From Amorphus coralli DSM 19760 (GTDB taxonomy: Bacteria; Pseudomonadota; Alphaproteobacteria; Rhizobiales; Amorphaceae), in the NCBI RefSeq assembly GCF_000374525.1, contig NZ_KB894578.1, positions 1 to 64,000 on the forward strand: a stretch of 64,000 bases of DNA. Direction: 5' to 3'. Below are positions 43,204-51,857 of the stretch, in pieces; position 1 is the first letter of the stretch, and each line of letters starts with the position of its first letter. A program made the translations under genes and the position numbers. Under the pieces are notes generated by a model that saw only the letters and a list, made by a program, of their open reading frames with translations, ran no database searches and was not told the DNA's origin.

Positions 43204-44286
43204 ATGTCGCCTCGTTTCCACACGCTGACCGTCAAGGATGTCCGCCGCGAGACCCCGGATGCGGTGTCGATTGCGTTCGACGTGCCGTCCGATCTCCAGG
43301 ACGCCTACCATTTCGAACCCGGCCAGTATCTGACACTCAGGACCGACATTGCGGGGGAGGAGGTTCGCCGCTCCTACTCGATCTGTTCCGGCGTCGATGA
43401 CGGCGAGATCCGGGTTGCGGTGAAGAAGGTCGATGGCGGCGTCTTCTCCACCTTCGCCAACGAGGGGCTGTCCTCCGGTGTGCCGCTGGACGTCATGACC
43501 CCGATGGGCCGCTTCGTCGTGCCGGTCGAGCCGGAGGCGGAGAAGGTCTACGTGGCGCTTGCCGCCGGATCGGGCATCACGCCCATCATGGCGCAGATCA
43601 AGACGATCCTCGCGCGCGAGCCGAGGAGCCGCTTCTTCCTGTTCTACGGCAACCGCACGGCCCAGAGCATCCTGTTCAAGGACGCCATCGAGGACCTGAA
43701 GGACCGCTTCCTCAACCGGCTTTCCGTGATCCATGTCCTGTCCGGCGAGAGCCAGGACGTGCCGATCCTCTCCGGCCGGCTGGATCCGGACAAGGTGAAG
43801 GCCTTCCTGACCCATGTCATGCCGGCGACCGACGTCGACCATTTCCTGGTCTGCGGCCCGGGCCAGATGATCGAAGGCGCGCGCCAGGTCCTCGCCGACA
43901 TGCAGGTGCCGGAAGACCGGATCCACGTGGAGCTCTTCACCCCGGCCGGCAGCGAGATCGCGGCCCGCGCGCCGGTGCGCCAGGTGCCGGCAGAGGACAC
44001 CGCCGATTCGGCCGTCGCGGAGGTGATCCTCGACGGAACCACCACCAGCCTGCCCCTGAAAGACGGTGAAACGATAATTGATGCCGCAATTCGGGCCGGT
44101 CTGGATCTCCCATATTCGTGCAAGGGCGGCATGTGCTGCACCTGCCGCGCGAAGGTTCTGGAGGGCGCGGTGACGATGGATCTCAATTATTCTCTAGAGC
44201 CTTGGGAGCTTGAGGCGGGCTTCGTGCTCACCTGCCAGTCCCACGCCACGACACTGAAGGTGGTGCTCGACTACGACGCCATGTAG
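43204..44286 (+). CDS. paaE: 1,2-phenylacetyl-CoA epoxidase reductase PaaE
   Basis: 360 aa from ATG 43204. The FAD-binding domain (RRSYSICSG) is followed by an NAD(P)H domain (AAGSGITPIMAQIK) and a C-terminal plant-type 2Fe-2S ferredoxin with the CKGGMCCTC motif and a last Cys in LTCQS. It passes NADPH electrons to the PaaA di-iron centre. It ends the paa cluster here; the later pathway genes (paaF, G, H, J, K, Z) are not in the window. Confidence 0.95.
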   Translation: MSPRFHTLTVKDVRRETPDAVSIAFDVPSDLQDAYHFEPGQYLTLRTDIAGEEVRRSYSICSGVDDGEIRVAVKKVDGGVFSTFANEGLSSGVPLDVMTPMGRFVVPVEPEAEKVYVALAAGSGITPIMAQIKTILAREPRSRFFLFYGNRTAQSILFKDAIEDLKDRFLNRLSVIHVLSGESQDVPILSGRLDPDKVKAFLTHVMPATDVDHFLVCGPGQMIEGARQVLADMQVPEDRIHVELFTPAGSEIAARAPVRQVPAEDTADSAVAEVILDGTTTSLPLKDGETIIDAAIRAGLDLPYSCKGGMCCTCRAKVLEGAVTMDLNYSLEPWELEAGFVLTCQSHATTLKVVLDYDAM

Positions 44287-44375
44287 GCGATCGTGGCGCA
44301 AAAGCGGCAAGAACGGGGCAGGGCGGCCGGTTCGCCCTCTCCCGGTCCGCCGAAGCCTGTGTTAGGCAGCGCGCC

Positions 44376-45389
44376 ATGGTAAGTCCCCTGCGCGCCGGCG
44401 TCGTGGGCGTCGGCTATTTCGGCCGCTTCCACGCTCGCCATTATGCCCTGAACCCCGATGTGACACTTGCGGCCGTTGTCGACGCCGATCCTGCGCGTGC
44501 GCAGCCGATCGCCGACGAACACGGCTGCGAGATCCTGTCGGATCCTGCGGATCTCGTTGGCAAGGTCGACCTCGTGTCGATCGCCGTTCCGACGCCACTG
44601 CATCACCGCACCGCAAAGCTGCTTCTGTCGGCCGGCATTCACTGCCTGATCGAAAAGCCGATCACCTCGACCCTCGAGGAGGCCGACGAGCTGATCGCGC
44701 TGGCCGAGGAGCGCTCCCTGGTGCTCCAGGTGGGGCATATCGAGCGCTTTTCTGCCGTCTACCGGGCGTTGGCCGCGCGCGTGCACAAGCCGCTCTTCAT
44801 CGAGAGCGTGCGGGCCGGGCCGGTGCGCGAGCGCGCCAACGATGTCGACGTGGTGCTCGACCTGATGATCCACGACATCGACATCGTCGCGGGCCTTGCC
44901 GGTGCGCCCATCGAGACGATCGAGGCGGTGGGCACGCCGGTGGTCAATCCGACCTCGGACATCGCCAACGCCCGGCTGACCTTTGCCAACGGCGTCGTCG
45001 CCACGGTGACGGCCAACCGGATCGGCGAGAAGGTCGAGCGCGTCACCCGCGTCTTCGAGACCGACCGTTACACGGTCTGTGATTTCGGCCAGTCGGTCAT
45101 CTACGAGTTCGACCGCACCGGCGATCTGGCGCGCGACGGCCTGGCGGCTGTCAGCACCCAGGCACACGAGATCGAGCGCGAGGACAGCCTCGCCAACGAG
45201 ATCGCCCATTTCATCGGCTGCGTGTCGACGGGCGAGCGTCCGCTGGTGGACGGTCGCGTTGGCCGGGAGGCGCTGGAGATCGCCCAGGGCGTCATGCAGA
45301 GCGTCGAGGACCGTCTCAGGCGGTACGGCACGGCAGGCGTCGAAACGAGAACCTACGAGACCGTCCGGGAAGCTCCCGACAGTCTCTGA
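44376..45389 (+). CDS. Gfo/Idh/MocA-family sugar oxidoreductase
   Basis: 337 aa from ATG 44376. The Rossmann motif GVVGVGYFGRFH, the catalytic Lys motif EKPIT near residue 93 and a later IHDIDIV with the conserved His identify the family, which oxidises or reduces sugars with NAD(P). Followed 120 bases later by a DegT/DnrJ aminotransferase, it looks like the oxidise-then-aminate pair (WbpB/WbpE, WlbA/WlbC type) used to make amino nucleotide sugars. The substrate is inferred from that pairing only. Confidence 0.82.
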   Translation: MVSPLRAGVVGVGYFGRFHARHYALNPDVTLAAVVDADPARAQPIADEHGCEILSDPADLVGKVDLVSIAVPTPLHHRTAKLLLSAGIHCLIEKPITSTLEEADELIALAEERSLVLQVGHIERFSAVYRALAARVHKPLFIESVRAGPVRERANDVDVVLDLMIHDIDIVAGLAGAPIETIEAVGTPVVNPTSDIANARLTFANGVVATVTANRIGEKVERVTRVFETDRYTVCDFGQSVIYEFDRTGDLARDGLAAVSTQAHEIEREDSLANEIAHFIGCVSTGERPLVDGRVGREALEIAQGVMQSVEDRLRRYGTAGVETRTYETVREAPDSL

Positions 45390-45509
45390 TGCGGAGAGCC
45401 GCGCCCGATCGTGGGCGGGCGGCGTTCCGTGTCGCACTGAACCAGTTGTGTTTCATGGCCTTGCGGGCAGGCGATGGGCTTCCCCGCGGCCAGTTTGAAG
45501 GAGGATAGG

Positions 45510-46676
45510 GTGTTGCGTAGCAGTGAAGCTGTCGCCTCCGCGCCTGCCGAAGTCCGGTCGGTTCCGCTGTTCGACCTGAAGCGTCAGCAGACGCGCTTGC
45601 GCTCGGACATCGACCGTCGCATTGCCACCGTGTTGGACCACGGCCAGTTCATTCTCGGCCCCGAGGTCGAGGCGCTGGAGCGTGATCTCGCCGCCTTTGC
45701 CGGTGCCCGTCACTGCATCGCGGTGTCGTCCGGCCGAGACGCGCTGATCATGGCGCTGATGGCACTTGGTGCCGGCCCTGGCGACGCGGTGTTCGTGCCC
45801 GCCTTCACCTTCTCCGCCACCGCCGGTGTGGTTGCCTCCGTGGGCGCCTCGCCGGTCTTCGTGGACGTCGAGGAGGACACCTTCAACATGAACCCGGCGG
45901 CGCTCGACACCGTGGTGAGCCAGGTCGTGGCCGACGGCGTGCTGCGGCCGCTGGCTGTCATGCCCGTCGATCTCTACGGCCGTCCCGCCAACTACCCGGC
46001 GATCGCCGAGATCGCGGCGCGCCACAGCATCCAGGTCGTGGCCGATGCGGCGCAGAGCTTCGGCGGCAACCTCGGCGACACTTCGGTCGGTGCCCTGGCG
46101 CCGATCTCCTGCACCAGCTTCTACCCGACCAAGCCGCTGGGCGCCTTCGGCGACGGCGGGGCCGTCTTCACCGAGGACGACAAGCTGGCCGAGGCGGTGA
46201 GCCAGATCCGCACCCATGGCCGCCAGGGCGACGGCGACGAGGCCCTGCGCCTCGGCATGACCGGCCGGCTCGACACCATCCAGGCCGCCGTGCTGCAGGC
46301 CAAGCTGTCCGTCTTCGCCGGCGAGCTTCAGCGCCGCCAGGAGGTCGCCGCCCGCTACAACGCGGCCTTGGCCGGTAAGGTGGCCACCCCGCTCGACGAA
46401 GAGGGTATCGGCTCGGCCTGGGCGCTCTACACGATCCGGGTGCCGGACCGCGACGCCCTGCGCGCCACGCTGCAGGCCGATGGCGTGTCCACGGCGCTGT
46501 TCTACCGGATCCCGCTCAATCGCCACCCGGCCTTCGCCAAGTACCTCACCGGTCGCGAGGAGTTGCCGGTGTCGGAGCGCCTGTCGGCTGAAGTCCTGAG
46601 CCTGCCGATGGGGCCGGACATTACCGACGACGAGGTCGACTACGTGATCGACCGGCTCCTCGCCGCTATCTCCTGA
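45510..46676 (+). CDS. DegT/DnrJ/EryC1-family sugar aminotransferase
   Basis: 388 aa. The start is GTG 45510, which has AGGAGG six bases upstream; ATG 45474 lacks a site. It has the PLP-dependent fold with the motifs VSSGRDAL, FVPAFTFSATAGV and DAAQSFGG. The Schiff-base Lys sits in SFYPTKPLGAFGDGG (about residue 205). Such enzymes transfer an amino group from glutamate to a keto sugar nucleotide. Together with the oxidoreductase just before it, it probably builds an amino sugar for lipopolysaccharide or glycan. No acetyltransferase follows directly. Confidence 0.88.
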   Translation: MLRSSEAVASAPAEVRSVPLFDLKRQQTRLRSDIDRRIATVLDHGQFILGPEVEALERDLAAFAGARHCIAVSSGRDALIMALMALGAGPGDAVFVPAFTFSATAGVVASVGASPVFVDVEEDTFNMNPAALDTVVSQVVADGVLRPLAVMPVDLYGRPANYPAIAEIAARHSIQVVADAAQSFGGNLGDTSVGALAPISCTSFYPTKPLGAFGDGGAVFTEDDKLAEAVSQIRTHGRQGDGDEALRLGMTGRLDTIQAAVLQAKLSVFAGELQRRQEVAARYNAALAGKVATPLDEEGIGSAWALYTIRVPDRDALRATLQADGVSTALFYRIPLNRHPAFAKYLTGREELPVSERLSAEVLSLPMGPDITDDEVDYVIDRLLAAIS

Positions 46677-46865
46677 CGCGGTCTGGAAGGCAGTGGGGCC
46701 GGATCCGCGTCCGGCCTGCGCCTGGGGCTGCTCTCCAATCCGTGTATAGGCACGTGATTGTGTCCGCCCGGTCGCGGGCCTATGTCTAGTCGGCACAGCG
46801 CCGCGGCCTGCGGCGCAATCATTGTTCCCGACCAGCGCATGACGAACGCACCGGAGACGCACCTG

Positions 46866-47576
46866 ATGGCTGCCACCCAGACTGCCCCGATCGAGCTCCA
46901 CTACTGGCCGACGCCGAACGGCTGGAAGATCACCATCATGCTGGAGGAGCTCGGCGTTCCCTATACCGTCAACTTCGTCAACATCGGCGCCGGCGACCAG
47001 TTCAAGCCGGAATTCCTGGCGATCTCGCCGAACAACCGGATGCCGGCCATCGTCGATCCGGAAGGCCCTGGCGGCGAGCCGATCTCGGTCTTTGAGTCCG
47101 GCGCGATCCTGCAATATCTCGGCCGCAAGTTCGGCAAGTTCTATCCCACCGACGAGCGCAAGCGCGTGGTCGTGGAAGAGTGGCTGATGTGGCAGATGGG
47201 CGGCTTCGGCCCGATGCTCGGCCAGAACCACCATTTCTCCAATTACGCCCCGGAGAAGATCCCTTACGCGATTACCCGCTACCAGAACGAGACGCACCGG
47301 CTCTACGGCGTGCTCGACAAGCGGCTGGAGGGGCGGGACTTCGTGGCCGACGACTATTCCGTCGCCGACATGGCGATCGTCGGCTGGGCGCGCATGTGGA
47401 AGAACCAGTCGATGGACATCGAGGAGTTCCCCAACGTGAAGCGCTGGCTGGAGACGATGATGGCCCGTCCGGCCGTTGCGAAGGGACTCGAGGTTGGCAA
47501 GGAGGAGCGCGAGAAGATGAAGCTCGCCACCGACAAGGATGCCCAGTCGGTCCTGTTCGGCCAGCGCGCCCGCTGA
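46866..47576 (+). CDS. Glutathione S-transferase family protein (YfcG/Nu-class-like)
   Basis: 236 aa; ATG 46866 is preceded by GGAG, and an in-frame ATG at 46839 is possible. The thioredoxin-like half contains HYWPTPNGWKITIMLEEL, PNNRMPAIVD and the glutathione-binding FESGAILQYLG. The all-helical half has the EEWLMWQMGGFGPMLGQ signature typical of YfcG/GstB-like disulfide-bond reductases. It probably has glutathione-dependent disulfide reductase or peroxidase activity in the cytoplasm. A strong hairpin follows. Confidence 0.88.
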   Translation: MAATQTAPIELHYWPTPNGWKITIMLEELGVPYTVNFVNIGAGDQFKPEFLAISPNNRMPAIVDPEGPGGEPISVFESGAILQYLGRKFGKFYPTDERKRVVVEEWLMWQMGGFGPMLGQNHHFSNYAPEKIPYAITRYQNETHRLYGVLDKRLEGRDFVADDYSVADMAIVGWARMWKNQSMDIEEFPNVKRWLETMMARPAVAKGLEVGKEEREKMKLATDKDAQSVLFGQRAR

Positions 47577-47589
47577 GGCCGCTATTCGC

Positions 47590-47652
47590 CTGCGCAAATC
47601 TGCGCACGATTGCGCAAAACTGCGAATGCCGGCGCGCGCGCCGGCATTTTGC
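47590..47652 (+). terminator. 24-base perfect palindrome terminator preceded by TGCGCA repeats
   Basis: AATGCCGGCGCG / CGCGCCGGCATT (47625-47648), then TTTT-type tail, lies between the convergent GST and diguanylate cyclase genes. Just before it, TGCGCA occurs at 47591, 47601 and 47611 and TGCGAA at 47621, exactly ten bases apart. The palindrome explains termination; the phased TGCGCA series does not have an obvious reason. Confidence 0.8.
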
Positions 47653-47696
47653 GTCGATGGGGGCTCGCAGGCAGTTGCGATGGTCAGATTTGGCGC

Positions 47697-49469
47697 TCAG
47701 GCGTCCACGATAATCCGGTTCTTGCCGCCCACCTTGGCTCGGTACATCGCCGCGTCTGCCGCATTGAGAACGGCATCCATCGTCTCGCCACTGCCGGGAA
47801 AACGGGCAAGGCCGATGCTGGCGCCGACGCGCTGCTTTCGCCACGACAAGGCGCCGATCGCCGTCAGGATGTCGGTCAGCGTGGCCTTGATGCGGCCGTG
47901 CGGGTCGTCGCCGCGGAACAGGATGACGAACTCGTCGCCGCCGATCCGGGAAACCATGGAATCGGGAGCGGACGGGTTTCCGGTGTCGTCGCGGATCTGC
48001 GAGTCGTGCAGCTCGACGCGTCGGGTCAGTACCTCGGCGATGTCGATCAGCGCCTGGTCGCCTGCAGCATGGCCCAGGCGATCGTTCAGTGTCTTGAAGC
48101 CATCGATGTCGAGAAAGGCCACCGCCAGCCCGCTGCCAGCCTGGCGCGCGTTGGTGATCTCCGAGGCGAGCGCGGCCTCGAGCGTGCGCCGGTTGGAGAG
48201 ACCGGTCAGGGGATCCAGGCGCGCCATCTGGGCAAGGTCGGAGCGATGCCGGCGCGCCTCTGCAATGGCAAGAGAGGCGGCTGCCGAGCCGAAGACGCAC
48301 AGGGCCAGAAGAAGCCCTGAATAGGTAAACGAGTCGGACAGGCCGTCGTCGAGTGCGCTTTCCAGGGTTTCGGCGTCGAGGAAGGTGCCGACGAACCAGC
48401 GGTGCGCGGACTCCGCATTGCCCGCGACGGCCCGCGGCGGGATGAAACCCTCGAAATCGCGGGCGCCGATCATGATGTCGCTGACCGGGTCGATGGCGGC
48501 AAAGCTGAACAGGCCCTCTTCTGTCAGGAGTTGATCGGAACTGCTTCCCTGCATTTCCGCCCAGGTCAGGGGGAAGAGATTTTCCATCCGGTCTTCGATC
48601 TTGTCATCGAACATGAACCCCCATGTTGGCGGGGGGACCTTGGATACCAGCCAGTAGCCGTCTGAGTTCAGCATCATCGGATCGCCGAGCGAAAGATCGG
48701 CTGCGGCCTCGACCGCGGTCAGCATCGAGGCGGCCATATAGTTGAGAACGATAAGGCCCTCTCGCTCGCCGTCGGGTCCGAGAAGGGGTGTCGCCAGTCG
48801 GATCGTCGGCTTGTAGGGCTGGGTGACGACGCCGTTGTCGACGTTGAGATCGAGCGGGGACACGTAGGTTGCGCCATAGTCCAGTTTGTTCGCCGCCAGC
48901 ACGTAGGGGCGGCTGGATTGGTCCTGGAGGCGTTCTTGTCCGACGATGATCGGCGAGCCGCCATTGTAGTTGACGCGGATGAACTCCTGCCCGTTGCGAT
49001 CGAGGATCCTGATCTGGTCGTAGATGCCGCGCGACTTAGAGAAGTTCTGGAATTCGGAGCCCGCGACCCGACGGACGGCGTCGGGTTCAAGGTCGATTCC
49101 CAGCAGATACTCGAATTCGTTCTTCAGAAAGAAAAGGTCGGACCTGATGAGGGACAGGCGTTCCTTGACGGCGGCGAGCTGGGCGAACACCACGCCCTGC
49201 TCTTCCACCATCGTTTCCGCAAGACGCTGATCCCGATCCTGGGCCTGGATAAAAGCCATACCGCCCAGCACCGCGGAGCCGGACAGCGCAAGCAGCACGA
49301 CGAACCAGACGAGAAATGTCGAGCGGTAGGCCTGGTCGGCCAGGAAGGTTCTGCGGACGAACCGCCTCAGCCTCGGGGCAGACCGCGATCCGGATCCTGC
49401 GTCCACGACCTCGTCTCCGTGCGCATGGTCCTGTGTTGCCCCGTCCGGCCACCGTGAAGACTGCGCCAT
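47697..49469 (-). CDS. Membrane-bound diguanylate cyclase with periplasmic sensor domain
   Basis: 590 aa from ATG 49469 with GGTAGGGAT. A first transmembrane helix (about 50-75), a roughly 290-residue periplasmic Cache-like sensor, a second helix (about 375-395) and a GGDEF domain (about 415-590) are visible. The active-site loop RIGGDEF is intact, so c-di-GMP synthesis is likely. An unusual Asp/Ser-rich insertion sits just before the loop, and no RxxD inhibitory site is seen at its usual spot. It senses an extracellular small molecule that cannot be predicted. Confidence 0.88.
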   Translation of the reverse strand: MAQSSRWPDGATQDHAHGDEVVDAGSGSRSAPRLRRFVRRTFLADQAYRSTFLVWFVVLLALSGSAVLGGMAFIQAQDRDQRLAETMVEEQGVVFAQLAAVKERLSLIRSDLFFLKNEFEYLLGIDLEPDAVRRVAGSEFQNFSKSRGIYDQIRILDRNGQEFIRVNYNGGSPIIVGQERLQDQSSRPYVLAANKLDYGATYVSPLDLNVDNGVVTQPYKPTIRLATPLLGPDGEREGLIVLNYMAASMLTAVEAAADLSLGDPMMLNSDGYWLVSKVPPPTWGFMFDDKIEDRMENLFPLTWAEMQGSSSDQLLTEEGLFSFAAIDPVSDIMIGARDFEGFIPPRAVAGNAESAHRWFVGTFLDAETLESALDDGLSDSFTYSGLLLALCVFGSAAASLAIAEARRHRSDLAQMARLDPLTGLSNRRTLEAALASEITNARQAGSGLAVAFLDIDGFKTLNDRLGHAAGDQALIDIAEVLTRRVELHDSQIRDDTGNPSAPDSMVSRIGGDEFVILFRGDDPHGRIKATLTDILTAIGALSWRKQRVGASIGLARFPGSGETMDAVLNAADAAMYRAKVGGKNRIIVDA

Positions 49470-49741
49470 ATCCCTACCGTCGTTGCGTGGCGGGCGGTCA
49501 ATCGCTCAAGGCTGACCGCAGCAGGCTCGCGCGTCAAATGGAAGATGATTGATTGCACCATTCCTGGGTCCGCGAGGCCACCAACTGCGGCCTGCAGCAT
49601 GAGTATCATGCAGCCTGTCGTCGCGACGCCCCGAGGAGCCGGAACGAAGCGCCGGGCCCGGTTCGTGCGGCGTCCGGGGGCAGGGGGGCGCGGAGGCCGA
49701 TGCGCCGCAATGGTGGACGAGCGCCGGCCAAAGCGCCGCAG

Positions 49742-49832
49742 CCCTTGACCGGCCGGGACTTCGCCGCTACCCAGCCCACAACGGAGACGTGGCCGAGTGG
49801 TCGAAGGCGCTCCCCTGCTAAGGGAGTAGGCG
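49742..49832 (+). repeat. Left copy of 91-bp direct repeat (tRNA-Ser promoter plus 5' half)
   Basis: Identical to 59790-59880 except one base (G at 49751, A at 59799). It contains a TTGACC (49745) -17- TACCCA promoter-like pair and the first 50 nt of tRNA-Ser. The repeats are in the same orientation, 10,048 bases apart, and bound an accessory segment. Confidence 0.92.
49783..49832 (+). pseudogene. Truncated tRNA-Ser (GCU), 5' half only
   Basis: It begins exactly like the intact tRNA at 59831 (GGAGACG acceptor strand, D arm, anticodon GCT at 49817-49819, full anticodon stem) and stops resembling it after GTAGGCG in the variable arm. There is no T arm or 3' acceptor strand, so it cannot be charged. 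Its promoter region is preserved and reads toward catB with no gene between. Confidence 0.92.
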
Positions 49833-50040
49833 TTCCGGGAAGTTCTGCTCGTATATCAAGTAGTTGACTTTGGGTGATCAAGCCCCTTGTGCGGGTTTTG
49901 TACGCCGCGCTGGGCTTTCTCGAAGATCTGTATGCGTCTCCTTAGCTTCGATGCCGGTTTGGAAGGCCAGCGGCTTACGTCGGGCAGGTGCCGTGAATTC
50001 GACTGGACGTGCATAGAATGAAAGCTGCACGACAAACCAT

Positions 50041-50140
50041 CTGATTGACGCCCCGAGCGCTGAGCCGGGGCTGAAGCGTGGCGCCAATGGCCGCCGCGCC
50101 GTTTCTGCTTGCCCCGACGGGCGAGCGAGCCGTCAATCAG
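50041..50140 (+). ncRNA. Structured four-helix RNA leader of catB (candidate cis-regulatory RNA)
   Basis: A perfect ten-base closing stem P1 (50041-50050 with 50131-50140) encloses three hairpins. P2 is CCCCG/CGGGG (50051-50055 with 50066-50070). P3 is an eight-pair stem with one G-U (50076-50083 with 50092-50099). P4 is an eight-pair stem with one G-U and a CGAC loop (50107-50114 with 50119-50126). P1 ends inside the AGAGG ribosome site of catB (50139-50143), so opening or closing P1 could change translation. The helices are read directly; regulatory function is inferred. It matches no riboswitch class I recognise. Confidence 0.6.
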
Positions 50141-50150
50141 AGGTTTCCAG

Positions 50151-50786
50151 ATGACGAATTATTTCGAGAGCCCGTTTCGGGGCGTGACGCTCGACAAGCA
50201 AGTCACCAACCCCAACATCGTCGTGGGTCGGTTCAGCTACTATTCCGGCTACTATCACGGGCACAGTTTCGACGACTGCGCGCGCTTCCTGTTGCAGGAT
50301 GAAGGCGTTGATCGCCTGATCATCGGTAGTTTCTGTTCCATCGGGTCTGGGGCCGCCTTCATCATGGCCGGCAACCAGGGCCACCGTTCCGAATGGATCA
50401 GCACCTTCCCCTTCTATTGGATGCCTGAGGAGCCTGCCTTCGCGGGTGCAGAGAACGGTTACCTGCCGGCAGGGGACACGGTCATCGGCAACGATGTTTG
50501 GATCGGATCGGAGGCCATCATCATGCCAGGTGTGCGCGTTGGCGATGGCGCCGTAATCGGGACGCGTGCCCTCGTCACCCGGGATGTGGAGCCGTTTGCG
50601 ATCGTGGGCGGAAACCCGGCCAAGGTGATCCGCAAGCGGTTCGACGAGCGCTCAATCGGGCTGCTGCTCGAAATGCAGTGGTGGGATTGGAGCGATGCTC
50701 AATTAAAAGAGGCTATGCCTCTCCTTACGAGCGGCAAGGTCGGTGAGCTGCATGCCTTCTGGGCCGACGGACGTCGGATCGCCTGA
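50151..50786 (+). CDS. catB: Type B chloramphenicol O-acetyltransferase (xenobiotic acetyltransferase)
   Basis: 211 aa from ATG 50151. It is a left-handed beta-helix hexapeptide protein whose start (NYFESPFRG) and mid motifs ([74 protein letters not shown]) match CatB/Vat acetyltransferases closely. The catalytic His is H78 in the NQGHR motif. It would transfer acetyl from acetyl-CoA to chloramphenicol or a similar hydroxyl compound; intrinsic substrates are often unclear. No integron attC site was seen behind it. Transcription could come from the duplicated tRNA-Ser promoter upstream. Confidence 0.9.
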   Translation: MTNYFESPFRGVTLDKQVTNPNIVVGRFSYYSGYYHGHSFDDCARFLLQDEGVDRLIIGSFCSIGSGAAFIMAGNQGHRSEWISTFPFYWMPEEPAFAGAENGYLPAGDTVIGNDVWIGSEAIIMPGVRVGDGAVIGTRALVTRDVEPFAIVGGNPAKVIRKRFDERSIGLLLEMQWWDWSDAQLKEAMPLLTSGKVGELHAFWADGRRIA

Positions 50787-51182
50787 CCGGCCTGCCATGT
50801 AGAGTGCGCAACGCTGGATCAGCCCAGTCCGACGGCTGATCCTGCCCGGACATGACCGTGCGCCCCCATCTCGGCGCTGGCATGACGACTTTGCCCGTCC
50901 GCATTGCAGGACATGGCGAGACCGTCACCATTTGCGCAGCCGACATCGGCGACGATGCCGACGGCGCGCGCGACGAAGCATGGTCCGTGACGGCACGGGA
51001 TCGGACGGGCTTCATGCTGCGCCTGGCGCTGGAGCGCGCCACGGACTTCTGCGGCTATGGCAGCGCCTGCGGCGCCTCACGCCGGGGCATGCTTGCCTGG
51101 ATGGGCGAGGGGGCGAAGCCGAAAGCGCAGGAAAGCTACGCCGTGCGCGGAGGGGAGAGGGCGAAGAAGGCGGGATAAGGGG
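50787..51182 (+). other. Gap between catB and GST with one weak small ORF (50852-51178)
   Basis: Within this stretch, ATG 50852 opens a 108-codon frame (stop 51176-51178) with no good ribosome site and no recognised family; the C-terminus is basic. Coding potential is doubtful. No hairpin terminator with a T-run was found after catB. Confidence 0.25.
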
Positions 51183-51854
51183 CTAAGAGCCAGATGGGTC
51201 TGGTTCCTGCCGGGTCGCGTCCGCTCTGGCGAAATGATCCAGCTGGTCCGCATGCGCTTTTCGATAAGCGGAGCGAGTGCAGAGGCGTTCGACGTAGGCG
51301 TGGGTGGCCGGATAGGTATCGAGGTCCCGCACCCAGGGCAGGCGGAGAACGTCGGCCATGACCAGATCTGCTACCGTGAACCGTTCCGCGACCAGCCAGT
51401 CCTGATTGCCCAGAATTCCTTCGATGTGATCGAGGCGCGAGCGCAGCCACCCCTCGAGCGGGTTCTCGGGCGGTTGGGACAGTCCCACAAACCACCAGGG
51501 CAAGCTGACCATCTCGACTGAGTTGAGCGCCGCCACGACCCAGGAGAGCGTGAGGGCTCGATGCGAGGCCTCATGCGGCATCAGGATGTCACTCTTGTCC
51601 GCCAGATGCAGAAGACAGGCGCCGCTCTCGAACAGCCGGACATCATTTTCCGTCATGAACGGCACTTGCCCGAAGGGCTGGTGTGCGAGGTGAAAGGAGC
51701 TGCGCTGATCAAATGGGACAGAGCGCACCTGGTAGCTCAGCCCCGCCTCCTCGCACGCCCATCGCAGGCGAAAGTCGCGTACGAAGCCTCGTGGTGCATC
51801 CGGAACCCAGTCGAAGGTCCAGATGATGATCCCGGATGACGTGGCTTCGGTCAT
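51183..51854 (-). CDS. Glutathione S-transferase family protein
   Basis: 223 aa from ATG 51854. The N-terminal thioredoxin-like half has the FGQVPFMTENDVRLFESGACLLHL glutathione-binding stretch, and the helical half has the N-capping motif VAERFTVADLVMADVLR. The first residues (IIIWTFDWVPDAPRGFVRDFRLRWACEEAG) match GSTs with an extended opening loop. It is the downstream partner of the DUF1428 gene (3 bases apart) and probably co-transcribed with it and the VOC gene from the promoter shared with HxlR. Confidence 0.85.
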   Translation of the reverse strand: MTEATSSGIIIWTFDWVPDAPRGFVRDFRLRWACEEAGLSYQVRSVPFDQRSSFHLAHQPFGQVPFMTENDVRLFESGACLLHLADKSDILMPHEASHRALTLSWVVAALNSVEMVSLPWWFVGLSQPPENPLEGWLRSRLDHIEGILGNQDWLVAERFTVADLVMADVLRLPWVRDLDTYPATHAYVERLCTRSAYRKAHADQLDHFARADATRQEPDPSGS

Positions 51855-51857
51855 GGC

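Noticed and set aside
44318-44340. Terminator after paaE (AGGGCG/CGCCCT)
   Set aside because: Short stem without T-run in a GC-rich gap; not better than chance.
45453-47597. A 714-codon minus-strand frame antisense to the DegT and GST genes
   Set aside because: It crosses two clearly recognised plus-strand genes and their intergenic space; no ribosome site or family match.
47591-47626. Possible short CRISPR or tandem repeat array (TGCGCA units)
   Set aside because: Units are only ten bases with no spacers of constant larger size and no cas genes; reported instead as phased hexamers.
50151-50850. catB as an integron cassette
   Set aside because: No attC-like inverted core sites were found after the gene and no integrase is in the window; the leader repeat lacks GTTRRRY-type cores.
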